Positions 30,241 to 40,018 of a stretch of DNA of 40,018 nt are shown here, one piece after another. Source of the stretch: Haplomitrium mnioides (lineage: Eukaryota > Marchantiophyta > Haplomitriopsida > Calobryales). A program made the position numbers and the translations under genes. The stretch lies in assembly GCA_049999725.1 (NCBI GenBank), contig JBNGIS010031677.1, positions 1 through 40,018 of the forward strand, read 5' to 3'. Position 1 is the stretch's first letter, and the number at the start of each line of letters is the position of its first letter. A model generated the notes under the pieces. The model saw only the letters and a list, made by a program, of their open reading frames with translations. It ran no database searches and had not been told where the DNA came from.

Positions 30241-30539
30241 GGAAGGCTTTAGCATTCTCAAAGAAAAATGCCAAAAGGTTTAGTAGTCCAAACATTCAAA
30301 TGCTTCTAGCCAACACGCAAGTAGGAAAGAATATAGTAATATTTTTTTATCACAAATAGTTTGACAAACAAAATGAAGATTACTTATTTTTTTGTTTAAA
30401 TACATTCACACATGATAAGAGCCAAAAACAAATACTCATGTACTTTATAAAATGTACTCAATATAAACTAGAACATAAGTTGAAATTATACTATAAAAAT
30501 ACAGTAAAAATATATTTATTTCAAAAATAGAATCATAAA

Positions 30540-32265
30540 TGGCTTTAATCATTGGTCTTCATTTCTTCAAAGTGAGCTTTAGAAGATTCATCAAGATTCT
30601 TGTGGTCACACTCAATGTTGATCACATTGTTTAATTCTCTTTCAAACACTTGAGGATGGATTGTTTTGGCTTTCATATTCAAACAGATTTGATTTGATAG
30701 TTGCTAGAGTAGTTTTTCTCACTTGGTTTTTTGTGTGAGAAAAAAATCAAAGGGAGAATCATGATTTGTGTTACATCTAATACAAAGATATATAATTTAG
30801 ATTTGCATTTTTCTTTTGTGGATGCTATTTTGTCTTGAAAGTGTTGTCCAAACAACACATCCTCAACCTCACAAGATAACCATTGAACACGTACTTGTTT
30901 TGGGTTTGGAGGTTATTCCTCGTCAAATGACAAAAATTTGAGGACTTTGGCAATAAAAAATAGTAATTTCTTTGCATTGAGTGATGAAAAAACACAAATA
31001 AACATTTTGGCTTTCATATTGTATAGGTTGCCAAATTTTTGACCGTATTTTGTTTGATGTGAAACAGTTTTTTCTTGTAGCCTAGATGCTCCATCATATA
31101 TATCTCAGTGTGGACAAAATATACATTTTATGAAGTCTCTTCCTCTTACTCGTGAGCATCAACTTGAGAAAGTACACCAACATTTTGAGAATTATTGCAA
31201 GAGTTTGTAGATTTTGAGCTAGAAACATGAGTTATGTTTTGAGTTCTCTTTTTATTTTCTCTCAACAATATATGCCGCATTCTTGTGTTGGGCAGGAAGA
31301 AACTCATTTCACTATCGAATGTCAAAATATGTAAAGATTTTGTTTTAACTCTTACCTATGTTGTATTTAATTGCAAAGACCACTTTGTTGGCATCAACTT
31401 TTTTTGCTTCTTTGTGAGATCACTTGATTTCATAATAAATCTTTAGGAGAATAACATTGTATCGAGAATTTTCCTATATGCTTTCAATACTTGAATTGAG
31501 AAATTCTATCCAAAGGTAACCAACGTTCATCTATTGAAAATTATTTGCTCCAAGTCTTTGCATTTGTATTAATCAACTTGAACTTGAATTGTTGATTGAA
31601 TTTTGCATCATTAATCTTTTGAACCAAGAAGTGACGTTGCATAAACAATTTGAAATCCCAAGTCTCAAGTAGAAGAAATACTTATGGTTTTGGATTATAA
31701 GACAATTGTAGTGCTTCACTAAGACTCATTAGTATAAAATCCATACACTTCAAATGTTTTGAGAATCTAATAAATATTTGATTAATTTGATCATAAGTAT
31801 AGCCAACCATGAGAAAGCTCACTTTGATTTTCTGAAATACATTCTTATCAATCAAGAGACTAAGACATCCAAACAAAATGGAACTCTTATTCTCATATGT
31901 CATATTGTCAAGTTGAAGATACAAGATAGAAGGCAATGGCCTTTGAAACTCACAAAATATTTTGTTGAGCATTGTAGCAATGAAATTGGAGTCACTCCTC
32001 AAGTTTCCATAGGTGAGTAAGACCCTCAAAGAAAGAGTATGACTGAAAATTAAAGCACCAACAATGTGCACACTTTCTAAACAATCTTTATCAATGTTCT
32101 TTTGGTGGTGAAGGCCAATGTGGAATTACTATTTCTTTTGATCCATACCATCGATCACAATGCCAAAAAACTTTTGACCATCAATATAGCATTTTCTTAG
32201 ATGGTTTGCAAGTTTGTTATTTCTTTCATTTTTTAGTCACGATGAAGAAACAATTAGTGATTATA
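30540..32265 (-). pseudogene. DUF7869-type transposase-like gene, copy B, C-terminal half
   Basis: The minus-strand frame shows FGIVIDGMDQ (Asp-Gly-Met-Asp-Gln at 32153-32139), then VGALIFSHTLS, FIATMLNKIF, LPSILYLQLDN (Asp-Asn at about 31909-31904), FQKIKVSFLMVGYTYDQINQIF and FSKHLK. This order of an acidic DGMDQ strand, QLDN strand and GHTHxxIDQ motif is how I recognise DUF7869, an RNase-H-like, transposase-related domain. The last motif reads GYTYDQINQ here and GHTHDQIDQ in copy C, three transition-type losses. Stops occur at 31682 and 31548 among others. A further tail (VRVQWLSCEVEDVLFGQHF at about 30900) extends to about 30540, ending KKxRPMIKAIYDSIF. Function by family only. Confidence 0.65.
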
Positions 32266-33084
32266 TTTAATTGCAATACCAAAAAGACAAAATTATATTT
32301 ATATTATTAGTAGAGAGGTATTGTAATTAAAGAGAGTACAAAACAAAAATGAATCTCATTGCTTTTAGAGTCTCCTACAAGAAGGTAGTTAGAAACAAAA
32401 ACTAGCTCTCTAATTACAAAAGAACAATAAAAGAAATGAATCTCATGGGTTCACAGACTCACAGGTGCGCAAAGTTAAACAACAATAACAAACCATAAGT
32501 GTGGTTGGACTCAGAGCGTACAAAGGATTCCAAACAATAATAACAAACCCTATGTGTGCATAGGGTCACAAACAACATCAATGATTCATCGTCTTGCTTT
32601 GGAGTTAAACGTGCAAAAGATTCAAACCAACAAAAAAAAACCCTATCCGAGCATAAGTTCACAAACACCAACAACAATTCATAAACTAGCTATGACTCAT
32701 TGTGTGTTTGGTATTCCAACCAACAATAACAAACCCTATGCAACCATAGGATCAAAAACAACAACAATGATTTTTAGACTCTTTTTTACTCTAAGAACGT
32801 ATAAGATTCAAACCAACAATAACATACACTATAACCATAAACAACAACAACAATTCCTAGGCCCAATTTGACTCTAAGTACGCACATAAATCAAACCAAT
32901 GACAACAAACCATAGATGTACATACACTCACAAATATATGCTTATCTAAGGATTAAAAAAATAGTGATTCCTAATCTCTCTAGGACTTGTGTGTTAACTA
33001 GTGAGTTTTGTAAGACACAAATATATAAATTTTGCTAAATCCAAAAAGTTTTCTAGATAAAGAATAAAAAGAGCATCACAAAAA
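32266..33084 (-). repeat. Intron-like spacer of copy B with aacaacaa / cctatgcgcatagg repeats
   Basis: Between the N- and C-terminal halves of copy B. It has repeated units of about 75-110 bp with aaccaacaataacaaaccctatg, short dyads (ccctatgtgtgcataggg) and cacaaacaacaacaatgattc. The same design is seen in the spacers of copies A and C, which argues that the minisatellite was in the intron before the copies spread. Confidence 0.65.
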
Positions 33085-33262
33085 TCTTTGATTCTAAAAG
33101 ACAAAGCAATTTTCTACCCTTATTAGACTCCGAAACAGATTTCCCTCACATTGATTTAATTTCTCCACATGTATTACAAACAAAAAATCTATTGCACTTA
33201 GAAATTTTGACATTTGGAAAGTATGTTCTCCAATCTTTATAAAATCCAATAATAAGATCCTA
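33085..33262 (-). pseudogene. DUF7869-type copy B, N-terminal fragment
   Basis: Matches the FPNV...NRF...C..C..IKS block of copy A (compare 883-1010) in the minus orientation, with stops. A donor-like position corresponds to copy A at about 33100. It is cut at about 33262, where the sequence flips to the opposite strand. Confidence 0.6.
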
Positions 33263-33269
33263 CATGCTT

Positions 33270-33505
33270 ATTTGAAAAGAGAGATTTATCTATTAAAAAG
33301 GTATTTTCACGTGAATAGGTGGAATTTGTTTTTGAGTGACTCTATAGAAAAATGCTTACTCATGAAATAAATAATTTTCTTGATTATTTTACTAAATTAG
33401 AAGTTATGATTATTACATGACTAATTTAAAAGAGAAGGACTGCAATTTCATTTTAAGTTTATCGGGTCTTACAAAGCATTAGAAAATACATTGCAACAAA
33501 GATCT
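33270..33505 (+). pseudogene. Inverted N-terminal fragment of a DUF7869-type gene
   Basis: On the plus strand the frames read MLTHEINNFLDYFTKLEV and, after a one-base shift, YDYYMTNLKEKDCNFILSLSGLTKH. This is clearly homologous to copy A's MPTHKVYNLLDNFTNWEV and YDYYTTYLKEKDPHCILSF (1125-990, minus strand). It lies head to head with the minus-strand fragment at 33085-33262. Confidence 0.65.
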
Positions 33506-33599
33506 ATTTTTGGAAAAATATAAATAAATTTTTTGGTTTTGTTTATTTAGATACATTTTTGTTTTTTGTATTCTTTGTAAATATATTATTTTGAATTCC

Positions 33600-33884
33600 A
33601 TTTTTTGATGCAAGACTCTATGCATGTATGAGATTTATTTCCTCTTTTGTTCTCATATTATTACAAACTTAGTGTTGTGGTTTGTACCCCCAAACGGGTG
33701 AGACTCTATATGTGCATAAGATTTCTTTCCTCTTTTGTTCTTTTACTATTACAAACTTACTATTATGTTTGTAACCGTATACACGCATGAGACTTTATAT
33801 GGGCACGAGATGCACTTTTTTTTTATTTTAGTAATACAAGTTTATTGTTGTGGTTTGCAACCCCTATGCATAAGACTCCTTACA
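33600..33884. repeat. Palindromic minisatellite, about 110-bp period, up to the gap
   Basis: Three units of gagactctatatgtgcataagatttctttcctcttttgttc followed by attacaaacttactgttgtggtttg. The assembly gap begins inside or just after this array, a common cause of assembly breaks. Confidence 0.7.
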
Positions 33885-33984
33885 NNNNNNNNNNNNNNNN
33901 NNNNNNNNNNNNNNNNNNNNNNNNNNNNNNNNNNNNNNNNNNNNNNNNNNNNNNNNNNNNNNNNNNNNNNNNNNNNNNNNNNNN
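33885..33984. other. Assembly gap (100 N)
   Basis: Exactly 100 Ns, a conventional scaffold spacer of unknown real length. Apparent open frames across it are meaningless. Confidence 0.99.
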
Positions 33985-34385
33985 TTTTTACAAGCTTGAT
34001 AGATCGAGAGACAATTTTATTATACAAAATTGAATGATATTCTTTGTTTTTGTGAAAATATAAGAAATCTAGAAATCAATGAAAAGCATAATGAAAGCAA
34101 AAAAAAACTTGTATTTTGAATTGAATACATTTTGATGCCCAAAAACTGAAACAAATGTCAAAACAAAGTCATTTTGAAATAAATTTAGTTGCGCGAACCT
34201 CATGTGTGCATAGATATAATGCCACTAGAAACTTATTTTTTGAAAAATAAATAGAAAACTTGAGGAAAAACCTATGTAGACCAAAGTCAAAGGAATTCGT
34301 TTGGAGTCACAAGGTACAAAAGCTACAAAAAACCAAACCTTGCATGAATTTCAAAGCTCTACTCTGAAGTCCAAGCAAGAAAGAG
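33985..34385. other. AT-rich spacer, no gene seen
   Basis: No coding frame. One degenerate dyad (catgtgtgcatag) near 34202. Homology to copy B starts at about 34390. Confidence 0.45.
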
Positions 34386-34389
34386 GCTT

Positions 34390-35690
34390 GAGAAAGTAGA
34401 TGCAACAACACAAATAAAAATTTTAGCTTTCATATCATGTAGGTTGTCAAATTTATACCAGTATCTTATTTGATGTGAAACAGTCTTTTCTTGCGGTCTA
34501 GATGCTCCATCATAGTGTTTGACATGTGGAAACCATACGTTCTATTAGAACATCTTCCTCTTGTTGGTGAGCATCAAAATGAGGGGTTAGATGAACATTT
34601 TGAGAATCATTACAAGTGTTTGTAGATTGCTAAGGTAAAAAAGTGAATTGTACTTCGAGTCTTTGTCTTTTTCTTTCAAGGATATAAGTCACAATCTCTT
34701 GTTGGGCAAGGAAAAAGTCACTCCATCATTGAATATGCAAATCTATAAAGAACTTGTAGTAGTTCTTACTTGTATTGTCCCTAATTGCAAGGCCATTTTC
34801 TCCATATCAACTGCTCTTTCTTCTTTTTTAGATCATTTGATTTCAAAATATGCCTTCAGAAGAATTGATATTGAACATAAAATTCCTCTGTGCATTGTAG
34901 GTAAATATTTGGGTTGACAAATGCCATCTGGAGGTAATCAAAGTTCATCTATTGAAAATTGTTTGCTCCAAATCTTTGCCTTTGAATCACTCAACTTGAA
35001 CTTGAATTGTTAGTTGAAGGTAATATCATATATCTTTTGAACTAAAAAAGGACGTTGTTGGAGAAACAATTTGAAATCCTAAGTCTCAATCATAAGAGTT
35101 ACTTGTGGCTTAGAATTATAGGACAATTTTAGTGCATTGTAATGATTCATTATCATGAAAGACTTGACGAGTTTCAAACGTTTCAAGAATTTGTTGAGTA
35201 TTTGATCTATTTGATCGTGAGTATGGCCAACTATGAGAAATCCTACCTTGATTTTTTGGAAAACATTCTTGGTGATCAAGAGACTAAGATATCTAAATAA
35301 GATGTAATTCTTATACTCTCATGTTGCATTGTCCAACTAAACATACAAGGTGGGAGGTAACGGCTCTTTAAAGTCACACAATATTCTATTGAGGAGTTTA
35401 AATATCAAATTGGAGTCGCTTCTCAAGTTTTTGTAGGTTAAAAAGACCATTGAAGAAAGACCATGATTGAAAATAAGGTACCAACAAAGTGCACACCCAC
35501 CAAAAAATATTTATCAATGTTTTTTTGGTGATGAAGGCTAGTATGGAATTATTGTTTTTTAATCCATTCTATTGATCATTGTCCCTAGGTACTTTTAAAC
35601 ATTGACATAATATTTTCTTTGATGGTTTGTAAGTTTTTTTTTTTTTTTCTTTCATTTGTAGGTCGCAATGAAGAAAATTGGTGATTATAT
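34390..35690 (-). pseudogene. DUF7869-type transposase-like gene, copy C, C-terminal half
   Basis: Alignable with copy B over about 1.3 kb. The best kept part (35279-35079) reads KNVFQKIKVGFLIVGHTHDQIDQ, then FLKRLKL and ALKLSYNSKPQVTLMIE, with the GHTHDQIDQ motif intact. The upstream acidic strand (about 35590-35560) is degraded and several stops precede it. The downstream part contains the LDVTQ-equivalent region but in broken frames. A plus-strand open frame at 34648-34917 is its antisense shadow. Confidence 0.65.
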
Positions 35691-35699
35691 TTGACAGCA

Positions 35700-36480
35700 T
35701 GATCCAAAAGCACCAAAAATATTCAAATAACTTTGTGAAACATGTTTTGATGTTGCAAATTTAAAACAATGACTTCATGCATAAAGAATAATCAAAACAA
35801 CATCAACAAACGTTTCAAACGCAAATGGTCAAAACTAAAAAAACAATTCAAAGTCTCTTAGGGCAACAAGCACTTGCACGTCTTAGACTCTCTTTGACTC
35901 AACATACTCAAGAGATTTAACAAGAGAAAATTAAAAACTTTGCAATCGTGGGGTAACAAACTAGAACTACAACTCCTATGCTAGCTTTGACTCTATACAT
36001 GTATAGGATTCAAAGAAACAATAACAAAACCTAAATGCGCACATGATCAAAAGCAACAACATGAATTCTTTGGCTTGCTTTGATAGTAGTCATGACTGGA
36101 ATTAAAAGAAATAAGAACATAAATTATATGTACATAGAGTCACAAACAATATAAACAGTTCTTGATCTCGTTTATCTCAGGTTGGACCTTAGATTGAAAG
36201 CAACAATAGCAAAACCTAGTGTGCGCCTAATGCCACAAACAACAACCAGAACATTTTCTTCATTGTCTTCAACTCTTAAGATGCTTTGGATTCAAACTAA
36301 AACTAACAAACCCTATGCACGAATAAAGTCTTACCTAAGAGCTGCATTTCCTAAGTTTTTTTGTACTTCAGCCTCATTAAAGAAACAAATTAACAATAAC
36401 AAAATCTATGCGGTCTTAGGGAAACAAGGATTAACATTTTCAAAACAAAGCTTTGACTCTAGTAAGAAGAGCAATAAAAT
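35700..36480 (-). repeat. Intron-like spacer of copy C
   Basis: Repeats of aacaataacaaaccctatgc with degenerate dyads and cacaaacaacaa tracts, as in copies A and B. A plus-strand frame at 36182-36511 is composed of these repeats plus antisense exon and is not considered a gene. Confidence 0.55.
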
Positions 36481-36489
36481 GACCACTAG

Positions 36490-38230
36490 TTTCAAAGGGA
36501 AAGAAATTTGATGTCTTTGTTAGACTCTAAGATAGGTTTTTCCCGCAACCATTTAATTTCTTCACAAATCTCACAAATAACAAATCTATTGCACTTTGGA
36601 ATTATAACATTTTAAATTGTGCTCTCCAATGTTTGGTAAAACTAGAAAAACTCATAATGCAATCGAGATTCTTCTCTCTCAAATAAGTTGTATGAGAGTC
36701 ATAAACTTCCCATTTTGTAAAATTATCTAGCAAATCATAAACTTTATGAATGGGTATTCTCTCATAGTGTCATTGAAAAAAGTTCTTCATCCATTTACGC
36801 ACAAATACTCCTTGGGTAGATAATTCTCTAATTCCAAAAATGCCTCTAAGATATGTATTCTTGATTTGAATCCTTTGGAATCTATCATTTCCTATTGATA
36901 ATATTAACTTGAAGGTTTGTCTATAGACAATGGTTCTTGAGATTTTGAATCCTTTGGATTTTATCATTTCCTATTGATAATATTAACTTGAAGGTTCTTC
37001 TATAGACAATGGTTCTGCCAGGTAGAGTTAACCCATTGTCAAGATTGGAGGTTTTTCTTAGTATTCTCCACTACAAGCTAATATTTCAATTATTTATGCT
37101 TTGATGAAAGTACGTTTCTCTCACACTTCTTAAAAAATTTGTCTTGCATAATGACAAACAATTATTTTAAAAACATGAAATTCTTCTCAATTTCAAAATT
37201 GATTTTGGATCAAGCTTTTTCTTCACAAAGCTCTTGTTATGATAGACTTTTGGTAAGGAATTGTCACGTAAAGTATTTGCCTATTTGGGTTTTGGTCCAG
37301 ATAAATAACTCTTATGTTTTGTCGATCGATTGGGTCTATAGACGAATCTAGCCATTGGAGACAAAGCATTATCTTTAAGATCTTATGCATCATCGGAATA
37401 GTTTTTGTTCTCCTAAAATTATTTTTTGATCTATATAGACCAGCTTGTGATGTAGAAGAGCTTAACCATGCTAAGAAAAAATCTTTAGCAAAATTTTGAA
37501 CACAAGAAAATGTCTTGTCTAAATCAATCGGAGCTCTTGGCTATAACTCGAGAGAAATATTCAATGATTGAGGCATTTTTTTCTTGAATCAATGCTTAAA
37601 CTCTTGTCTAAAGATTCCTTCAAACAATTTTTATTTCCAAACGATCTTCCATTCTCACTTAGAGGTCCAACTTGTGTAGAATTCACTCTTTATTTGAGTG
37701 TTGCCAATAATGATAGCGTATCACCTCCAAAATTGAAGTAGTCATCTGATTCAATGTTTTTGTTTTTTGAAAAAATAAATTTGGATCTTGAACATCTTCA
37801 TTGTCATCTGTTGCTGACAAACAAACCTCCACAACATTCTCGTGATTATGACTTGAAGGTCTAGTTGTTGATTAGATGGTGACTTTTTTTCTTGAGTCTC
37901 AAAGGATGAGCTTTTGTTTAGAAGAAACAAGGTTCAATTATAGTGTCAAATCATTCATGCTCATTAGTCGTTATGTTTTGAAGATCTTCAAAAAGAGTAA
38001 ACTTTGATTGCTTGACCCGTATGTTAGATCCAATGTGTGTATAAGGTTGAGTCTTGGATCTTTTACATGCATAAGGTTCAGCCCTTGATCATATGCACAC
38101 ATATGGTTCACTTACTCAATCTTCTTCTGTTGACGTATATTGTTCAAGAATTGGCATGTTTTTGCCTAAAATACTTGCCATCACACTTGACACTCTTGGT
38201 ACACCAACGCTTCTCTACTTAGAATAACGA
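36490..38230 (-). pseudogene. DUF7869-type transposase-like gene, copy C, N-terminal half
   Basis: The same order as copy A: an ATG context gtgatggcaagt at 38181-38179 (compare copy A 2460-2458), a repeat-encoded stretch (38110-38020), an acidic/Ser-rich stretch, the CLS Cys block (about 37150), and FKLILSIGNDRFQRIQ ... RKWMKNFFQ (36930-36770), with Trp where copy A has TAG. A direct duplication of about 90 bp (tcttgagattttgaatcctttgg region, 36850-37015) is present. The donor-equivalent site near 36500 has lost GT. Homology to copy A stops at about 38230, next to the foldback-like terminus. Confidence 0.6.
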
Positions 38231-38242
38231 TTTGAATGTATC

Positions 38243-38640
38243 CAACATCCGCTACTTTGAACCAGGAACAGGCTACTCAGAACAGGAATTTTTTTTTGGG
38301 AAAAATTGTGATTTTTCATATCAAAAAACATCAAAAACGAGGAAAATTTTGAAAAACAAAAAGTACATGCGTTTTTGGGGATTGTTTTTGGTCATTTTAG
38401 CAACCATAATAGAGCGAAAGTCAAATTCGTTATGCAAAATCAATCAATATTACTAGTTTTTACAAAACATTTGAAAACACGAATTTGCTTAAAATCATAA
38501 AATTTTTGGTAAGTTTTCATCAAAAAATTACATTTATCATTGATTACAATTCTAAGCGCAAAAGTTTAAATACACGTTCAAAGAAACTATTTGAAATATG
38601 TTTGATTGTACAAACTTGAGGCGCACGTAAACATGGTGCT
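38243..38640 (+). repeat. Terminal repeat of another foldback-like element
   Basis: Starts ccgctactttgaaccaggaac and shares its first 50-100 bp with the termini at 24692 and, inverted, at 25787. Its inner side leads, after the solo LTR insertion, to the palindromic array at 39660, so the partner terminus would lie beyond the window. It also contains the frame at 38232-38456, which I regard as non-coding. Confidence 0.5.
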
Positions 38641-38701
38641 CTTTCAAACTTTTTTGTTGGAAAAATATTACAAAACACAAGGAAAAAGCCTAAGAGGACT
38701 A

Positions 38702-39230
38702 GAAGTTGTAACACTACACACCCACATTACACACATAAGTTAGTACAAATACAACACATACAAGTTAGCACAAGAGAAGCACACAAAGAACTTGGAAAAC
38801 CCACAAGGTAAGAGATGCCAAACAAGGCACTCTCCCTTCTTTATATATTTGAGAGAAAGCACTTTGCTTACATAGGTGGAGGAACCCCATTGGTTCGTTT
38901 TCTATCCTTTTCTAATTGGACCCCTCTTTTCTCTCTCACTCTAATTGGACCACCTTTTACTTTTGTTCTCCTTCTGCCACATGCCCTTATCCTTAGAACC
39001 TTCTCTTTACTTTAATTCTTTGCTTGCCACGTGTCCTCATCCTCTTCTAAAGTAGTCTATCTAGACTCCCTCTTTCACTTTAATTCGTTGACTTTCTCTC
39101 CTTGCGCCATGTGTCCATCTCTCTATAATAGCACTTGCTTTTTGCTACTCTAACTTAGTAATAGCTTTCTAGACATAGTTGACATTATTTTTAGCTATAG
39201 CTTACTAAAGTTAGTGACTGTTACAGAAGT
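38702..39230 (-). mobile_element. Solo LTR of the chromovirus family with target-site duplication
   Basis: 38707-39225 (519 bp) is the reverse complement of an LTR alignable end to end with 12557-13074. It starts tgtaac and ends gttaca. Flanks are gaagt at 38702-38706 and gaagt at 39226-39230, a perfect 5-bp duplication. It keeps a TATA box and one G-box (GCCACGTG at 39026-39033); the second G-box is changed to a gccacatg form. It formed by LTR-LTR recombination after insertion. Confidence 0.95.
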
Positions 39231-39655
39231 CAAGGGAATGAGTTTGCAATGGTAAACAAAAAAAACAAACAAAAAGAAACATTGCATCGATTTAGGAGGT
39301 TCAATTAAAACGTCAAGAAGAAAGAAAGCTTTCAAATTAAGTTGAAAATCCATGCAAGCAAAAGTGAATGTAGACTTTCAAAAAGGTTCTAGCAATTAAA
39401 AATATTTCACAGTTCAACGAAGAATTTACAGAAACGTATCATAGTTCTGAATAAAAAAAGGTAGTAGCTAAGGAGATTGCATTAAGATTGTAAACAAGAA
39501 ACATGTTCAAGTTTTAGACTTGATTCAAGCAACAAAGGTCTCAAGATCTACAAAAGAGTCTAGAACCTGTGTACAAAAAAAATTGTAAGCGGTTGTCTTT
39601 AGATGAAGAAGCTTAAGGGTTATGCAGGAAGAGTAGAACTTTTGGAAGGTGTGGA
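39231..39655. other. Spacer between solo LTR and array, no gene seen
   Basis: A-rich plus strand with no coding frame; presumably the interior of the foldback-like element that begins at 38243. Confidence 0.4.
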
Positions 39656-39659
39656 CTAC

Positions 39660-40018
39660 CGAGCCAATGTCCATGTGCGCATAGGAATCCAAGCTCAATA
39701 TGTGAACACTCCACTCCAAAGACTAGGCGCGCCAAAGAATCTAAGCTCAACAGGTGAACACTCCACCCCAAAGTCCATGCGCGCATAGGAATCCGAACTC
39801 ACCAACTGAACACTCCGCCTGAAATTTGAGGCGCGTCTAAGAATCCAAACTCACCATCTGAACACTCCACCCCAAAGTCTATACGCGCATAGGAATCCGA
39901 ACTCACAACCACAACATTCTTAAAGAAAGACTGAGAAGAAACTAAGTTTTAGGTTCAGTAGAAGAGTTTTTGTACATTGTACGTTTGGTTTGCAAATCAA
40001 AGTCTATGCGCGCATAGG
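39660..40018. repeat. Palindromic minisatellite with alternating units, about 105-bp dimer
   Basis: Alternating units: tccatgcgcgcataggaatccgaactcacc...tgaacactccacc and aggcgcgccaaagaatcta. The first type recurs at about 39668, 39773 and 39877. The array continues past the window end (ctatgcgcgcatagg at 40004-40018). Confidence 0.85.

Noticed and set aside
33735-34037. Open frames spanning 33842-34037
   Set aside because: They run through 100 Ns of an assembly gap.
34648-34917. 89-codon plus-strand frame
   Set aside because: It is antisense to the copy C C-terminal half, which has clear homology on the minus strand.
38815-39015. 66-codon plus-strand frame (and the minus-strand frame at 7179-7388)
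   Set aside because: Both are antisense frames of the chromovirus LTR; their similarity reflects the shared LTR, not a gene.

Overview
The window looks like repeat-rich intergenic DNA from a large land-plant nuclear genome. The evidence is a Ty3/gypsy chromovirus with a TGGTATCAGAGC primer site (the classic plant initiator-Met tRNA site), GT-AG introns, long AT-rich spacers, nested broken mobile elements and a 100-N scaffold gap. The species cannot be read from the sequence; a seed-free plant such as a fern or lycophyte is a guess. I found no intact host gene, no rRNA or tRNA gene and no CRISPR array. Every protein-coding stretch is broken.

Layout. (1) 1-2.7 kb, minus strand: the N-terminal half of a DUF7869-type, transposase-like gene (copy A). 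(2) 2.88-7.26 kb, plus strand: head-to-head with copy A, a broken multi-exon gene whose conceptual product has a Lys-rich region, a ParB-like domain and a beta-class N4/N6 DNA methyltransferase domain. Its introns hold palindromic minisatellites. (3) 7.26-13.07 kb: a chromovirus with a truncated 5' LTR, two small paralogous ORFs ahead of gag, and full but broken gag-pol with a chromodomain. (4) 13.07-13.8 kb: palindromic array and a terminal repeat of a foldback-like element. (5) 14.6-19.4 kb, minus strand: remnants of a second LTR-element family (LTR pieces, long leader, gag). (6) 20.07-24.04 kb, minus strand: a relative with gag zinc knuckles, protease, a C5 cytosine methyltransferase-like domain, integrase tail and PHD finger, but no RT, RNase H or integrase core. 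(7) 24.1-25.8 kb: a second palindromic array type and an apparently complete foldback-like element. (8) 25.8-30.5 kb: mostly AT-rich spacer with two more minisatellites and one unrecognised coding relic. (9) 30.5-38.2 kb: two further DUF7869-type copies (B and C), minus strand, one with an inverted exon fragment. (10) 38.24-40 kb: another foldback-like terminus, a solo LTR of the chromovirus family with perfect 5-bp target duplication, and a palindromic array running off the end.

Themes. Two unrelated DNA methyltransferase domains lie about 15 kb apart, both in element-like contexts. One palindromic minisatellite family (core close to ccatgcgcgcatgg) occurs in introns, inside an exon, and in the middle of foldback-like elements. 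Where related copies can be compared, damage is dominated by C-to-T and G-to-A changes, the pattern expected from deamination of methylated cytosine. Domain names come from motifs read by eye and were not checked by search.
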